A DNA stretch of 64,000 bases from Rhabdophis nuchalis (Eukaryota; Chordata; Lepidosauria; Squamata; Natricidae), in assembly GCA_039707465.1 (NCBI GenBank), contig CM077644.1, positions 98,630,375 to 98,694,374 on the forward strand. The letters are read 5' to 3'. Under the pieces are notes generated by a model that searched no databases, had not been told where the DNA came from, and saw only the letters and a list, made by a program, of their open reading frames with translations. Position 1 is the stretch's first letter; every line of letters begins with the position of its first letter. Below are positions 36,029 to 48,046 of this stretch, piece after piece. A program made the position numbers and the translations under genes.

Positions 36029-37068
36029 TTTAATTTATTTGGAACTTAGCATGTGAAGATCAGTCTAGATCCATATTATATTCATTCATTCATACACATT
36101 AACTATCATATTTTTTAAATTAAATGTGCAGTTTTTGCTATCAATTGTATTTTGTGTGCTTCTTTTCTTAAGATATACATGTATCTATGCAAATTTCCCC
36201 ATTTCCTAAATTTTAGGCAGCTATCACTAAGGCACATTTTTACAAATAAATTTTCAAATACATACACAAGTTCTCATTTTTGTGTACTTTTTGAAGGCAA
36301 AAACAACTGAAGCTAAGTAGACTTTATGAATTATGTATCAGTTTGTGCTGCAATAGAACCTGTCCCTTTAGTTATAAAAAAAAACTGATTTGTTTTAACA
36401 TTCTTCAGGATCCGTGATTTCAGTAGAATTTACTTCGAAGTAAGCAGCAATTGCTGTCAGTTTACAATTCCAAATACAAACACACGAAAATAAATTCCAG
36501 TGGAATGAATGGTGTTTCCTTGAGAAGGGGGAACGTGCATGGAATTGATAACACTTGCCCCAGTGGTTTAGTTTGATTTAAGCAAATCCGACATTTCTGA
36601 GAGAATATGTATTTATGTGGGTTTTAAGAAGCAGATTCGAAGTATAATTACAAAAAGCAAGGACAAAACACACTGATGTTATTTCAGCATGTGGCAAGCA
36701 GGAGGAGGAATATACTGTATTTTATTTATTTATATATCACATTTAGAAATTGCCCATCTCCTTCATAGAGGGACTTTGTATAGGCTTGGCCTGCAAAGGA
36801 AGAGGAGGGTGGATGTGTAACAATTTGGCAGAAAGTTAATTTAAGCCCACAAGAAGAGCCGTCAGGTCATTCCAGGCCATAGTCCTTGTAAGTGATGATG
36901 TCAGTGTGTAAATCTTCCTTAAATAGGGAAGTACACAAGGGAATGAGAAGGTCTGGCTTCCGTGTCCATGTTTTGTCCATGACAAAAGAGTAATTGTTTA
37001 AATATGGGTGTGGGACAATACCAAATGTAAATATCTTCTCTAAGATTAGAATCTTCACCACAATCAAA

Positions 37069-37265
37069 GGTGGTATTCAGCAGGTTCTGACCAGTTCTGG
37101 AGACCTGGTAAATACCACCTCTGACTGGCCCAGTCCCCATCTATTCTCTGCCTCCTGAGTCCCAGCGGATTGGGAGGAAATGGCGATTTTGCAGTAACCT
37201 TCCCCTTCCACACCCACCAAGCCATGCCCGCAGAACAGTTAGTAAAAAAAATTTGAATCCCACTA
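37069..37265. mobile_element. MITE (GGTGGTATTCAGCAGG family)
   Basis: Starts GGTGGTATTCAGCAGGTTCT and includes AATACCACCTCTGACTGG and CTATTCTCTGCCTCCTGAG, ending TTTGAATCCCACTATTG. The copy at 57244-57462 is in the opposite orientation. Confidence 0.75.
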
Positions 37266-37280
37266 TTGACCACAATGATC

Positions 37281-37769
37281 TGTTCTGACCCCTCCTTTCT
37301 CCGACTAACACAAGACTGGCTGCCTGCCACTAACTCTCTTGGCTGCTTGCCTGAATGACTCTGAACAGATACAAAGCTTCCTAACTCGACTAAACACGAA
37401 CCTGAAAATCAGCACGAATAAACACGAACCTAGAAATCCAACGTTGTTCTCTGCAAGGACATTCTTAGCAAAGACTTCCTTTTAAACCCTCTTGGGAGGG
37501 CCCAGTCATTAGGCAGCTGGGACTAATTCAATTCCTATGGGTTAGCTTCTGATGCAATTGAAGCCTCCTTTTTTCAGCCCTTCTCAACCTAGCATCAGGG
37601 ACAAACTGGCCTTGATCCTCCCCACTACTCCAAGACCCAGGTCTCCTCTTGATGACCTGCCGGGGCCTCTGCTCTCTCAAGGTCGCCCTCCTCCTCCAGA
37701 GCAGACTCATAGGACTCCTCACTAGAGGAGTCCATCAGCAGCTCATCCGGAGCTGGCTGGGCCACAACA
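37281..37769 (-). mobile_element. solo LTR, 489 bp
   Basis: On the minus strand it starts TGTTGTGGCCCAGCCAGCTC and ends GGGGTCAGAACA. TGATC flanks it on both sides, with one extra T on the right (37276-37280 and 37771-37775). Same family as 7237-7600. Only LTR sequence is present, with no internal retroviral or Gypsy genes. Confidence 0.8.
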
Positions 37770-37808
37770 TTGATCTAAGCAGTAATTTAGCTAACTATCT
37801 TGAAGAAC

Positions 37809-38236
37809 TACAGGTAGCCCTCAATTTACAACCAGTTGCTTAGCAACCATTTAAAATTCCAAATCATCTACCTGGGGGTTACATAGGTCCCGGATTAGAA
37901 GCTCCAACCATTTCTCCCCTCCCATAATCACAGGATCACACTTTGGGTGTTTATCAACCAGACTGCATTCATGACTGTTTGCAGTGTCCTGTGGTCATGC
38001 TACCATGTTTGATTACGATTCTTCCCAAAGAAATATCATTTATTTCTGGTTTTTAGCAAAACCACAACAATAGCAAATCATTCATTCATGTAACAACTGC
38101 AATGATTTGCTCAACTGCCGCAAAAAAAATAATCATAAAACCGTGTTAGTCACGTGACTGACCGGCTTTGCAACCATTTTGAGTTATAGCCGTGATGGGC
38201 AGGTTCCTTACTATTGCAACTTGAGGACTACCTGCA
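37809..38236. mobile_element. TA-flanked MITE (AGGTAGTCCTCGACTTA family)
   Basis: Starts TACAGGTAGCCCTCAATTTA and ends CAACTTGAGGACTACCTG. Includes a 5-10 bp AT-rich length difference from the others. The SINE at 38241 begins four bases after it. Confidence 0.75.
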
Positions 38237-38240
38237 CATT

Positions 38241-38499
38241 GAGCCGTGGTAGCGCAGGGGTTAGAATGCAGTACTGCAGGCTACTTCTGCTGACTGCCAG
38301 CTGACTGCAGTTTGGCAGTTCGATTCTCACTGGCTCAAGGTTGACTCAGCCTTCCATCTTTCCAAGGTTGGAAAAAGGAAGACTCAGATTGTTGGGGGCA
38401 ATAAATCCCAATAAACCCCTGACTCTGTAAACCACTTAGAGAGGGCTGTAAAGCACTGTGAATATAAGTATATATAAGTCTAAGTGCTATTGCTATTAC
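38241..38499 (+). mobile_element. tRNA-derived SINE (GCTATTGCTATT tail)
   Basis: GAGCCGTGGTAGCGCAGGGG then TTAGAATGCAG (box A), GGCAGTTCGATTCTCACTGG (box B), body AAGGTTGACTCAGCCTTCC, ending AAGTCTAAGTGCTATTGC. Better preserved than the copy at 8127. Confidence 0.9.
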
Positions 38500-39194
38500 G
38501 GATGTGTTGAAATCTTTCAGTAAAGGAGAGGAAAGCTAGAGTGAAAATCTATAGGAAAACTGCTGTTGGGATCCAGACAGCTTGGAAGTAACAGTTGGGG
38601 CTGTCATCTGTCATCACCTTTCTACCACTATGGTGTTCCCTCAGCATTCTTGTCATCTACTTTTAATATTCTAGTCCTCGCTGCTTTTGCTTCCAAGACA
38701 GTGGGATGAGGTCATCTATAATAGCTATATGGTGAAGCTTGCCTTCAGAACTATTTTTTTTTAATGCGCAAGCTTAGTCTTTTCTGAAGTTTCAGATTTT
38801 TAGTAATGTTAGGGTGAGGGACATTTACTATTATAGAACTCGTTTTTTTTCATATGTCAGCATAGTTTATACATAGCTTTTTTTCTATTATGCTGGTGAT
38901 TTCATTTTGATTCATCAAGAAAAGAATGAGACTATGTCAGCCAAAGCCAAAAGTTTTCCTTTTCCAAGACTAAATTAATAGCCTGTATGAAATTGGTTAT
39001 TCTTAAAATAAGCAATATGTTACGGTTGCCTTCCATTTTTATAGCATGACCATCCCAGAACTGGAGAAAATCTTTTAAAAAACAGAAATAATATATATCA
39101 TTTTCTCCTAGTGAATATGGAGCGGTCAAGGTGGAACAGATGATGATAATAGTTATCTCTATTTTACTACTTGGAGGGGGAATCAGGGATGTTG

Positions 39195-39699
39195 TACCGC
39201 ATTTCCCCAAAAATAAGACAGGGTCTTATTTTTTTTTTGACCTCCGAAATATGGCCTGGGTCTTATCATCAAGGGGGGTGGGATTATTGTTTTGGGGTTG
39301 CTGGCAGTTTCTCTCTTGTGAGCGGGCTCCCGAAGACTGGGCTCAGCGTCAGGAGTGAATGGCTGTGTTACGCTGTCACAGCAGTGCAACATGAGGTGAT
39401 CACACTTACTAGCAGCCAATCAGCAACTCCCATCTCCAGCCAGGCAGAGCACTACTCACCAACCTAGCGGTATCCCAAAGGCATCAAGCCGCACGAGTGC
39501 CTTTGCCCCCCACCCCAGCTCCTGCGACTTGGTGCCTTTGGGATACTGCTAGGTCAGTGAGTGATGCTCTGCCTAGCCAGAAAAAGGGGGGGGGTGTCCA
39601 AGAGGGCTTATTTTGGGGGGAGGGCTTATATTTTTGCCCACCCCAAATATCTGGCATGGCCTTATTTTCATGATGTCATATTTTTGGGGAAACACAGTA
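39195..39699. mobile_element. TA-flanked MITE with CCCCAAAAATAAGAC ends
   Basis: TACCGCATTTCCCCAAAAAT at the left and ATTTTTGGGGAAACACAGTA at the right, about 505 bp. GGGTCTTATT/GGCTTATTTTGGGG motifs are repeated inverted inside both ends. A fragment of the family is at 42091. Confidence 0.85.
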
Positions 39700-41099
39700 A
39701 CATTGGAAGTACCAAAGTCCTTTGACTGATCCTATCAGAAAAGTTCCCAAAGTCCAAGGAATATTACTGAATTTACAGTAATCCAATGAAATAAGATCAT
39801 TAACATCATAAGTGACAAACAAAAAAGACTAAGGCAGCGATCTTGTCTAAAAATCCGATTGCCTAGAGTCTCATCATTATTCAAACATCCTTTTTGCTGT
39901 GCTTCAAGCTGTTATCTTCTCTGCTAACTTGAACAACTATCTCAATGCATCACTTCTCACTTATGCGGTTTTGATTCTCATAGCAGAGCTGTGCTGAAAA
40001 ACAAAACGGTAATTCTACTGTCTATTTAGCTGAAGTTGGTTAACAGATTGGCTGATTCTGTTTACTTATTTCTACTAGGATGGAATGGGAGAACTGGATC
40101 CCCAACTGAAAGATGGTAACCATAGTTTATTACCTATCTGAAAGTAGCCATGTAGGCTGTCCACATTCCATTTTGCTTTTAATGCAGCCATAATCTGGAT
40201 TATGGATTATGCTGTATTACACTAGATTATGTGCAGCGGTATTGCTTAAAGTGGTGAGAGGATTTGTAAGCACACTTGAGAAGCATTCTTCTTTTTTAAT
40301 ATTTATAAAATACATCGAAAGGAGGAGAAAAAGAGTTAAGCAATTGTTTTCTTTCCTTTTAAACTGTCTCAGTTATAACAGTTTAGGATTTTAGGGGGTC
40401 GGGCTAAAAACAATTTGTATGTGAGCAATGTACAATTGCCTGGGTCCATTCATTAAAGTGGCTTCGTAGCACTGAAGTATTACATGCTCTGTAAATTTCC
40501 AATTATTTAAGCTCCTTAAAACCTTTGTAAATGAGCAGGGGCTTAAACAGATTATACTTAGGGAAGACTTTGAAATAATATTACAAATCATTTGAGCTTC
40601 CGTGTGTCTCTGGATAGGTTTATGGGTGTTTGATTTATAATCCTTTTGATAAGGATGGCAAAAGTTCAGATGATACCACACCACCAGCTGCATTGGGAAT
40701 AGTGGAGATACGGCTGCAGTAAAGGAATTTACATGATATTTACAGCTCATTTTACCAACCGTTCCACTTTAAGAAAAAGGATTCTGTATTATAAGATCTA
40801 ATTTGCACAAGTAACCTCCAAAGGAAGAAAAAGGAGTTGGCCTAAAAAAAAAAAAAGGAGGAAGGGGCTGAGGGAAGTTTCAAGAACTGAATGCAGCTCA
40901 GCACCTGCCTTGTCTGAATTGCTTAACCTCATCCAAAAGTTATGCTGAGAATGTTTAAGGCAGGGGAGCACTGATTCATCCAGTCTGGGCATGTGCTTTC
41001 AGTCAGATACAAACAAATGGTAGAAAACCTGCAAGAAGTTAATTTTTTTTTACTGTAAAAATTGATCCTCTCCCATGGTTACTGTCAACAAACAATAAG

Positions 41100-42030
41100 T
41101 ACAGGTAGTCCTTGACTTAGGACCACATTTGCATCCAACATTTCTGTGTTGAGGGAGATGTTTGTTAAATGAGTTTTGCTCAATTTTACGATCTTTCTTG
41201 CCAACGTTATTATGTGAATCCTTGCAGTTGGTAAGGTAGCAACCCGGTTAAATCAAGTGTGTCTGGCTTCTCCATTGATTTTGCTTGTGTGGTGGCCCGC
41301 CAGCAGCCAATGGAGCTGGCGGCAGAGTTGGGCAGTGAGGAGGTTGGGAAGGAACATGGGCCAGTCCTGGGGATTGGGGAAAGCTCAGGTGATGGCTCTG
41401 CATCAGAGGCAGAGAGGGAGTTAGATAGTAGTGAGGCAGAAGAACAGCTGGAGCCTGTTCCCAGTGTGCGCATGCGCACAGCTGCCAGAAGACAAGAACA
41501 ATGAAGAAACCAGGGTCGACTTAAGAGTACAGCCACACCTTGGAGGTGATTGGCCCCTCCCATAGGAAACAAAAGAGGAATTAATGAGGAGTGGGCTTTT
41601 GCAGGAAACAATTTGTTCGGTTGTGTCAAGAGTGGAAAGTTCTGTTTGTGATTACAAGAGATTCGGTGTCAAGTTTTGCTTTGCCCTGTGTTTGGAAACT
41701 AGTTATCTGGCAGCGCTCCAAATGAGATAAGATGCATGTGGATAAACATTCCTCTGAAAGACTGTTTGCTAAGCCTTGCTGACTGTGAATGAAAAGAATT
41801 CACAGTCGTGTAAATAAAAGAGGTTTTATCGGGACCAAGACTTTGCTTCTTGCTTTTTAAGGTCGCTTGGGTCAGAACAGCTTGTCTAAATGTCGCAAAA
41901 GGTGATCACATGACCATAGACACAGCAATGGTCATAAATATGAACCCATTGCAAAGCATCTGAATTTTATTCACATGATCAGAGGGAGGCTGCAAAAGTC
42001 GTAACTGTGAAAACAGCAGTATCTGTTTCC
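41100..42030. mobile_element. TA-flanked MITE interrupted by a solo LTR
   Basis: Left part 41100-41287 begins TACAGGTAGTCCTTGACTTA. The right part resumes at 41880 with CTAAATGTCGCAAAAGG and GATCACATGACC as in intact copies. The right TIR is not recognisable. The LTR between the halves duplicated GCTTG. Confidence 0.75.
41288..41879 (+). mobile_element. solo LTR, 592 bp
   Basis: Starts TGTGGTGGCCCGCCAGCAGC and ends GGGTCAGAACA. The 5-bp target duplication GCTTG is perfect (41283-41287, 41880-41884). A polyadenylation signal AATAAA lies near 41814, which sets plus orientation. Its ends resemble the LTRs at 7237 and 37281 (TGTxGTGGCCC ... TCAGAACA), so these are probably related lineages, perhaps Gypsy. 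An 81-codon frame inside (ELAAELGSEEVGK) is not a gene. Confidence 0.9.
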
Positions 42031-42090
42031 TTTTCCATGGTTTCCAAGGCTGCAAGCATGGTCACCTCATGGCTGCTGCTGTGTTGCAAT

Positions 42091-42180
42091 ATTTTCAGGG
42101 AGGGCTTATTTTAGTGCATGCACCCCAAAGTCCGATTGGGCTTATTATCTGGGGAGGTCTTATTTTCAGGGAAACAGGAG
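42091..42180. mobile_element. fragment of the GTGTTTCCCC-ended MITE
   Basis: Contains AGGGAGGGCTTATTTTAG and GGTCTTATTTTCAGGGAAAC, as in the family at 39195. Confidence 0.55.
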
Positions 42181-42765
42181 CAATGAACTTTTTAGGGGGT
42201 GCAATCTTTCTTAAATCAATGTGTATATTTGGTGATCATTTTATTTCTCTTTGCCATGCACGGTTCGTCCAGCAATGAACATCTGCGTAAAGCCATTTAA
42301 TAAAGTCAAATAAATTCCAAAGCCAAATGCACGTTATGACTACAAAGCCTCCTAGGTCAGCTGGGATTCTCTGTGTTATTAATACTTTGTTTTTTTGGCC
42401 CAATGCTGGTGTTACAATTTTGAGAAATGCTGTATCACTGGGCGGAGTTTTGACAGCATCTTTTTCAGCTGATTCATGAAAACATAAAGTTATGTTTGGC
42501 CCGTGTATGATTTTTCCATTATTTCTACAGGAGCTCAGCCTTTAGGTGATGATTTATAAAGAGCTGAAGACCGGTAAGAAAATAGTTTGCCACCAAAATG
42601 CTATAGGAAGCAATCTCTAATTGAAAACCTGAGTAGATAATACAGAAAACAAAATGGCGTCCCCCATGGACACATTGAAGAATTCGATATCTGTCATCCG
42701 TTTTCCTAAATTTTCTATGCAGAGCTTTTTTCTTTTCTTTTGAGGCAAACAAAGATGTTCTCAGT

Positions 42766-43289
42766 TCCTAACCATTCGTTTAGCAACTGTTCAGTTACCG
42801 CAGCATTGAAAAGAAGTGATTTACAAGAGGTCCTTGCTGGCTGTCAGAGATTGAGGTCGAAGACTTGCGGCCAGTCGTAAGTCGAGGACCGGTTGCAAGT
42901 CGAGGACCTCAACAGTCCTCACACTTATGACTATCAAAGCACCCCCTGCGATCATGTGATCGAAATTCAGGTGCAACCAGCATGTATTTGCCATGATTGC
43001 AGTGTCCCAGGTCATGTGACCCCTATCTGTGGCCCAGCCAGCTTTTGACAAGCAAAGTTAATGGGGGGAAATCAGAGTTTATTTACTTATTATTTATTTA
43101 TTAAATTTATACCCCGCCCTTCTCCAGAAAGGACCCAGTTGCTTAACCACCGTTTGATTTGTTTAACAACTGCAAAGATTCACTTAACGACCATAGCAAA
43201 AAGGGTCCAGTGCGACTCATATAACAACAGTCTTACTTTCAAATGAAAATTCGAACCCATTTGTGGTTATAAATCGAAGAGTACCTATA
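42766..43289. mobile_element. TA-flanked MITE (AGGTAGTCCTCGACTTA family), rearranged
   Basis: Contains repeated GTCGAGGACC/GTCGTAAGTCGAGGACC motifs, GATCATGTGATCGAAATTC, GTGTCCCAGGTCATGTGACC, and ends TAAATCGAAGAGTACCTATA. An L2 end fragment (43083-43140) interrupts it. The next element starts two bases later. Confidence 0.65.
43083..43140 (-). mobile_element. L2-type LINE 3' terminal fragment
   Basis: About 58 bp; the minus strand reads GGGTCCTTTCTGGAGAAGGG and CGGGGTATAAATTTAATAAA, as at the 3' end of the 44608 copy. Confidence 0.75.
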
Positions 43290-43290
43290 A

Positions 43291-43724
43291 CTGGGGTGGG
43301 CTGCTGGGGGTTTGCTACCTAACCCCAACCCTAACCCTAACCCTAACCCTAACCCTAACCCTAACCTCTAGCTAAGATTCTGTGCAGTTCAGAGAACCCC
43401 CAAATCCCACTCCTGGCTGGCCCTGCCCACTCCACCCAGGCCCTCCCAGGAGTCACCATGCAACCCATTTTGGATGCAAGTAAATGCAGGGCATGCATGG
43501 AGGCTCAGTGAGGGCAAAAAATGAGCCTACAAGAAGTTCCAGAGCCTGAGGAGCCTATTTTTGCCCTCCCGTAGGCTCGGGGAAAGCGTCTGGAGCCCAG
43601 GAAGGGCAAAAACTCCCCCCCCCACTGTGGTGAAGGAGGCCAACTAGGCCACACCCTCTATGGCCACACCCACCCAGCAACTGGGCAGAGAACCCCTTGC
43701 TAAAATTTTTGAAGCCCACCCCTG
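43291..43724. mobile_element. hAT-like MITE containing telomeric repeats
   Basis: CTGGGGTGGGCTGC at the left and AAGCCCACCCCTG at the right; flanking octamers ACCTATAA and TCCTATGA agree at 6 of 8 positions. The body is GC-rich and carries AAATCCCACTCCTGGCTGG. A CCCTAA tract lies near the left end. Confidence 0.7.
43321..43367. repeat. interstitial telomeric repeat (CCCTAA)6
   Basis: Six perfect CCCTAA units at 43329-43364 with degenerate units on both sides (AACCCCAA, CCT). The vertebrate telomere motif, inside a MITE and inside an intron, so not a chromosome end. Confidence 0.97.
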
Positions 43725-43839
43725 TCCTATGAATAAAATTCTCTAAAGCAGTGGGCCATAAGGTACTCAATGGAAGCATTATTTCCAAAATGCTAGGGAT
43801 TGGACACACCAGCTATAGTTCCTTAAAGAAGCACCAGAG

Positions 43840-43912
43840 CCAGTTCAAGATTCAAGCCAATTTCATTGTAATTTTAGTACAATGACAATAAAGATTATTA
43901 TTATTATTATTA
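43840..43912 (+). mobile_element. 3' end of an unassigned non-LTR element
   Basis: CAATTTCATTGTAATTTTAG then ACAATGACAATAAAG and a short (ATT)n tail; same terminal phrase as at 2885-2985. Confidence 0.5.
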
Positions 43913-44106
43913 AGATGATGTCAGTTCTTGTTCTTAGCCTCCAGTGGCTGCTTCAGAAAATCTCCACAGAGCTATTTTCCCCAGAAACCATTCTATGCAA
44001 AGGTTCCCACTTGCCAGATGATGGATTTTGTTAACTAAGGGGAGGAGCACGCTACTGTATTATACAGGTAGTCCTCGACTTACAACAGTTCGTTCAAAGT
44101 TACAAT

Positions 44107-44551
44107 TGGGTCCTGGTTATTTGCAAGACCGCCTCCTGCTACCAAATATCTCCCACCAACCAGTTCACTCCCACAGACTAGGCCTCCTCAGGGTGCCATC
44201 GGCCAAACAATGCCGCCTGGCAACCCCCAGGGAGAGAGCCTTCTCTGAGGCAGCCCCTGCCCTCTGGAACGACCTACCTCCCGACCTACGTACGACCACT
44301 GACCTGCACCTTTTTCGTCGGGCCTTGAAAACGCATTTATTCCATGAGGCCGGCCAGGCGTAGTTGCTTTTAATTGGTTTAATTGGTTTTATTTAAGAGT
44401 TTTTATCTAGATTTTGGAACGGGCCCCAATTTAATATTATTTTAAAGTATTTTATGTATCGATGTCTTTTGTATGTTTTTATTGATGCCTATTCACCGCC
44501 CTGAGTCCCGCAAGGGAGAAGGGTGGTATACAAATTTAATAATAAACATAA
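44107..44551 (+). mobile_element. L2-type LINE, 5'-truncated 3' end
   Basis: The plus strand retains the RT ORF end: [40 protein letters not shown] and THLFHEAGQA, stop near 44362. The 3' UTR ends CACCGCCCTGAGTCCC and AATTTAATAATAAAC. ACAAT (44102-44106, 44552-44556) is a likely target duplication. It differs enough from the next copy to be an independent subfamily. Confidence 0.88.
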
Positions 44552-44607
44552 ACAATGGCACTGAAAAATGTGACAGGACCATTTTTCGCAGTTATGACCT
44601 TTGCATC

Positions 44608-47600
44608 GCAGGCCTGGCCCCCGGGTCTAACACGGGCCCACCTCGAGGATGGATTGATTGATCCAGAGAGGTGGGCGCAGCGCAAACTTAGGGGGTTTTT
44701 AAACAAATTTTTAATTCGGCTTTTAAGGGGTTCTGGGGCGGGGGGAGGGCTCATTCAGTCAGGGGGGGGTCAAGATATAGGGCCGGCTGGCGGAAGTAGG
44801 ATAAAGGAGGGGTCCATTAGGGAGGGGGGATTGGGGGTTGTCTCTGTTGAGGGCCGTCCCATTCGATTGGTCTTGGGGAGGGGCAGGGGCGGTGGGAGGC
44901 AGGATGTCCATCGTGGGTTGGAGGCTCGTGGTCGCTGGTTACGAGCGGTCGCTTGCCCCAACCCCCTGTACTCCACTCGTGGGCTAGGCGGTCAGGGATT
45001 ACAGAGCCGGGGGCCCAGGCTGATGTTCTGCAACGCCAGGTCCGTGGTGAACAAAGCCCCCCTCATAAATGACCTTGTGTCAGAGGGGGACCCGGACCTG
45101 GTGGGAATTACAGAAACCTGGTTGGGCCCCGAGGGGGGTTTACCCCTCGTGGAAATGTGCCCACCAGGCTACCGTGCATTTCATCGGCCTAGGGCCCTAG
45201 GCAGGGGTGGGGGGGTGGCGGTTATTGTTAAGGAAAGTCTGGAGCCGAAGGAGACCACTGTGCCTCAGACGACCGGCTGTGAGTCCCTCTTCGTGAAATG
45301 GGGCCTAGGGAGGCAGTTGGGCTTGCTGCTTGTATACCTGGCTCCCCGCTATGTAACAGCAGCCCTGCCCGAGCTACTCGAGGTGATCGCCGCGATGGCG
45401 GTGGAGACCCCCAGACTTATAGTCATGGGGGACTTTAACCTGCCATCGGCGGGCGAAACATCCGAGGTAGCTCGGGAGTTCATGGCTTCCATGACGGCCA
45501 TGGACCTGACCCAAGTAGTTCAGGGCCCCACTCACGAGGGAGGACACACGCTGGATCTGATTTTTGTCTCTGGACACTGGATTAGTGATCTCGGAACAGG
45601 GGATTTAGTCATCTTACCCTTGTCATGGACAGATCACTCTCTCCTTCGGATAGACTTTCCAACCGTCACACCTCACCGCGGGGAGGCGGAACCGGAAACA
45701 CCAAGTTGGTTCCGCCCCAGGCGCCTGATGGACCCGGAAAGGTTCCAGAGGGAGCTTGGGCCAGTACCTGTATCCCTGCCCCGCAGCTCGACTGAGGACC
45801 TAGTGGCCGCGTGGTATAGTGCGGCCACGGGGGCCTTGGACCGAGTCGCGCCCTTGCGGCCTCTCATGCGGCGTCGAGTCACCCAGGCTCCTTGGTTTAC
45901 CGAGGAGCTTCGGGAGATGAAACGCCGCAAGAGACGCCTAGAGAGTAGGTGGAGATCTTCTCGATCCGAAGCTGACCGAACACTAGTGAGAGACCATATT
46001 AGGACTTACTTAGTGGCGCTAAGAGTGGCCAAACGTGAGTATTGTGCCACCCTTATCGCGTCCACGGAAAACCGCCCTGCCGCCCTGTTTGGGGTGACCC
46101 GCTCCCTCCTTCATTTGAGGCCGCGGGAAGCCCCTCTGCAGGGTCGAGCAGAGGAATTTGGAGTATTTCTGCAGGACAAAATCACTCAGATTCGGAACGA
46201 GTTGCCCTCCACTAGTGGCCCAGTCGGGGCGTCCGGTGCTGGTCTTGAGATAACACCTTGGGAGGAGTTCGACTTTGTTACTACCGAGGATATGGACAGG
46301 TTGCGGAGGAACCTTAGAGCCACCACATGTTTATTGGACCCGTGCCCCTCCTGGCTTGTACTGGCATCCTGGGAGGTGACACGAGGCTGGCTCCAGGGCA
46401 TTGTGAATTCATCTCTGAGTGAGGGGTACTTGCCCACCGTTTTGAAAGAGGCGGTGGTGAGGCCCCTCCTCAAGAAGCCATCCCTGGACCCGGCTTTATT
46501 AGAGAGCTATCGTCCCGTCTCCAACCTTCACTTTTTAGTGAAGGTTGTTGAGAGTGTGGTGGCTCAACAGTTTCCCCGACATCTGGAGGAAGTTGATTAT
46601 CTAGACCCGCGCCAGTCCGGCTTCCGGCCCGGTCACAGCACCGAGACGGCATTGGTCGCGTTGGTTGATGATCTCTGGAGGGCACGGGATAGAGGTTGTT
46701 CCTCTATCCTTGTCCTATTAGACCTCTCAGCGGCTTTTGATACCATCGACCATGGTATCTTATTGCACCGATTGGGGGGGTTGGGGTTGGGAGGCACCAT
46801 TCTACGGTGGTTCTCATCCTACCTCTCTGGTCGGTCGCAATGGGTGTTGGCAGGAGGGCAGAGGTCGTCCCCGAGGCCCCTCATATGTGGGGTCCCTCAG
46901 GGGTCGGTCCTCCCCTTCTGTTCAACACCTATATGAAGCCGCTGGGGGAGATCATCCGTGGTTTTGGGGTGGAATACCATCTGTACGCTGATGACACTCA
47001 GTTGTACATATCCACCCCAAACCACCCCAACGATGCCGTCGAAGTGCTGTCCCGGTGTCTAGAGGCCGTACGGATCTGGATGGGTAGTAACAAACTCAAA
47101 CTCAACCCGTCCAAGACCGAGTGGCTGTGGTTTCCGGCACCCCGGTTCAGCCAGTTAAGTCCAACACTGGCCATTGGGGGCGAACAACTGGCCCCCGTGG
47201 AGAGGGCGCGCAACTTGGGTGTCCTCCTGAATTCCCGGCTGTCCATGGAGGACCATGTGGCGGCCGTGGCCAGGGGGGCATTCTATCAGGTACGCCTGAT
47301 ACGCCAGTTGCGCCCCTTACTGGACCGGGGAGCCCTTCGCACAGTCACTCAAGCGCTTGTGACATCCCGGCTGGATTACTGCAACGCTCTCTACATGGGG
47401 CTCCCCTTGAGGTGCACTCGAAAGCTACAGTTAGTACAGAATGCGGCCGCGCGGGTGATTATGGGTGCCTCAAGGCAAACCCACGTAACACCTCTCCTGC
47501 GCGAGCTGCACTGGCTGCCTGTGGCCTTTCGAGTGCGCTTCAAGGTGTTGACAACCATCTTTAAATCGCTCCATGGCTCGGGGCCTAGCTATATACGAGA

Positions 47601-47832
47601 CCGCCTCCTGCCCCATACATCCCTTCGTCCGATCCGCTCCCACAGAGAGGGCCTTCTCCGGGTGCCGTCGACGGGGCAATGCCGGTTGGCGACACCCAGG
47701 GGAAGGGCCTTCTCTGTGGCGGGCCCGGCCCTCTGGAACGACCTACCCCCCGACCTTCGCACTATCTCGGACCTCCGTCTCTTCCGCCAACGTCTTAAGA
47801 CGTATTTATTTCAACAAGCCGGCCTAGGATAG
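44608..47832 (+). pseudogene. L2 ORF2: APE endonuclease + reverse transcriptase, one frameshift
   Basis: The reading frame is open through the 5' region. APE endonuclease starts at M 45023 (MFCNARSVVNKAPLINDLVS) and has ITETWL, the MGDFN motif near 45425 and WTDHSLLRI near 45625. RT follows from VVRPLLKKPSLDPALLESYR, through GFRPGHSTETALVALV and [10 protein letters not shown] net 4-bp deletion near 46910, compared with the copy at 25784, shifts frame; the second frame resumes at [12 protein letters not shown], includes YADD at 46984-46995 and [17 protein letters not shown], and stops at TAG 47830-47832. Apart from that deletion the ORF has no stops, so the copy is young. L2 or a close CR1-superfamily clade; not separable by eye. 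Confidence 0.9.
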
Positions 47833-48046
47833 CCCCCTGTTCCTGACTTTTTTTTTTAAAAAAAAAAAATTATAATTTGGGAAGGTTTTTAACATGGGTT
47901 TTAGCACGGGTTAATCTAATTTAATATATTTTAAATTGATATTTATTGTATTTTTGTGGTTTTAATAATGCCTGTGCGCCGCCCTGGGTCCTAACAAGGA
48001 GAAGGGCGGGGTATAAATTTAATAAAATAAAATAAATAAAAATAAA
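44608..48046 (+). mobile_element. L2-type LINE, near full length (3.44 kb)
   Basis: The best-preserved LINE in the window. A 6-bp duplication TGCATC flanks it (44602-44607, 48047-48052). About 400 bp of GC-rich 5' sequence precedes the endonuclease, then RT, C-terminal region and a 3' UTR ending GCGCCGCCCTGGGTCC, GGGCGGGGTATAAATTT and AATAAA repeats. No separate ORF1 is visible. Confidence 0.92.

Noticed and set aside
8127..38499. tRNA genes at the box A/box B matches
   Set aside because: The tRNA-like heads are diverged and fused to SINE bodies and tails that recur in the window; no complete cloverleaf is evident.
41259..41504. 81-codon acidic open frame (ELGSEEVGKEHGP)
   Set aside because: It lies within the solo LTR and its upstream end is in the host MITE; chance or LTR-leader frame, not a gene.
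43321..43367. Telomere or chromosome end
   Set aside because: Only six units, bordered on both sides by ordinary repeat and intron sequence.
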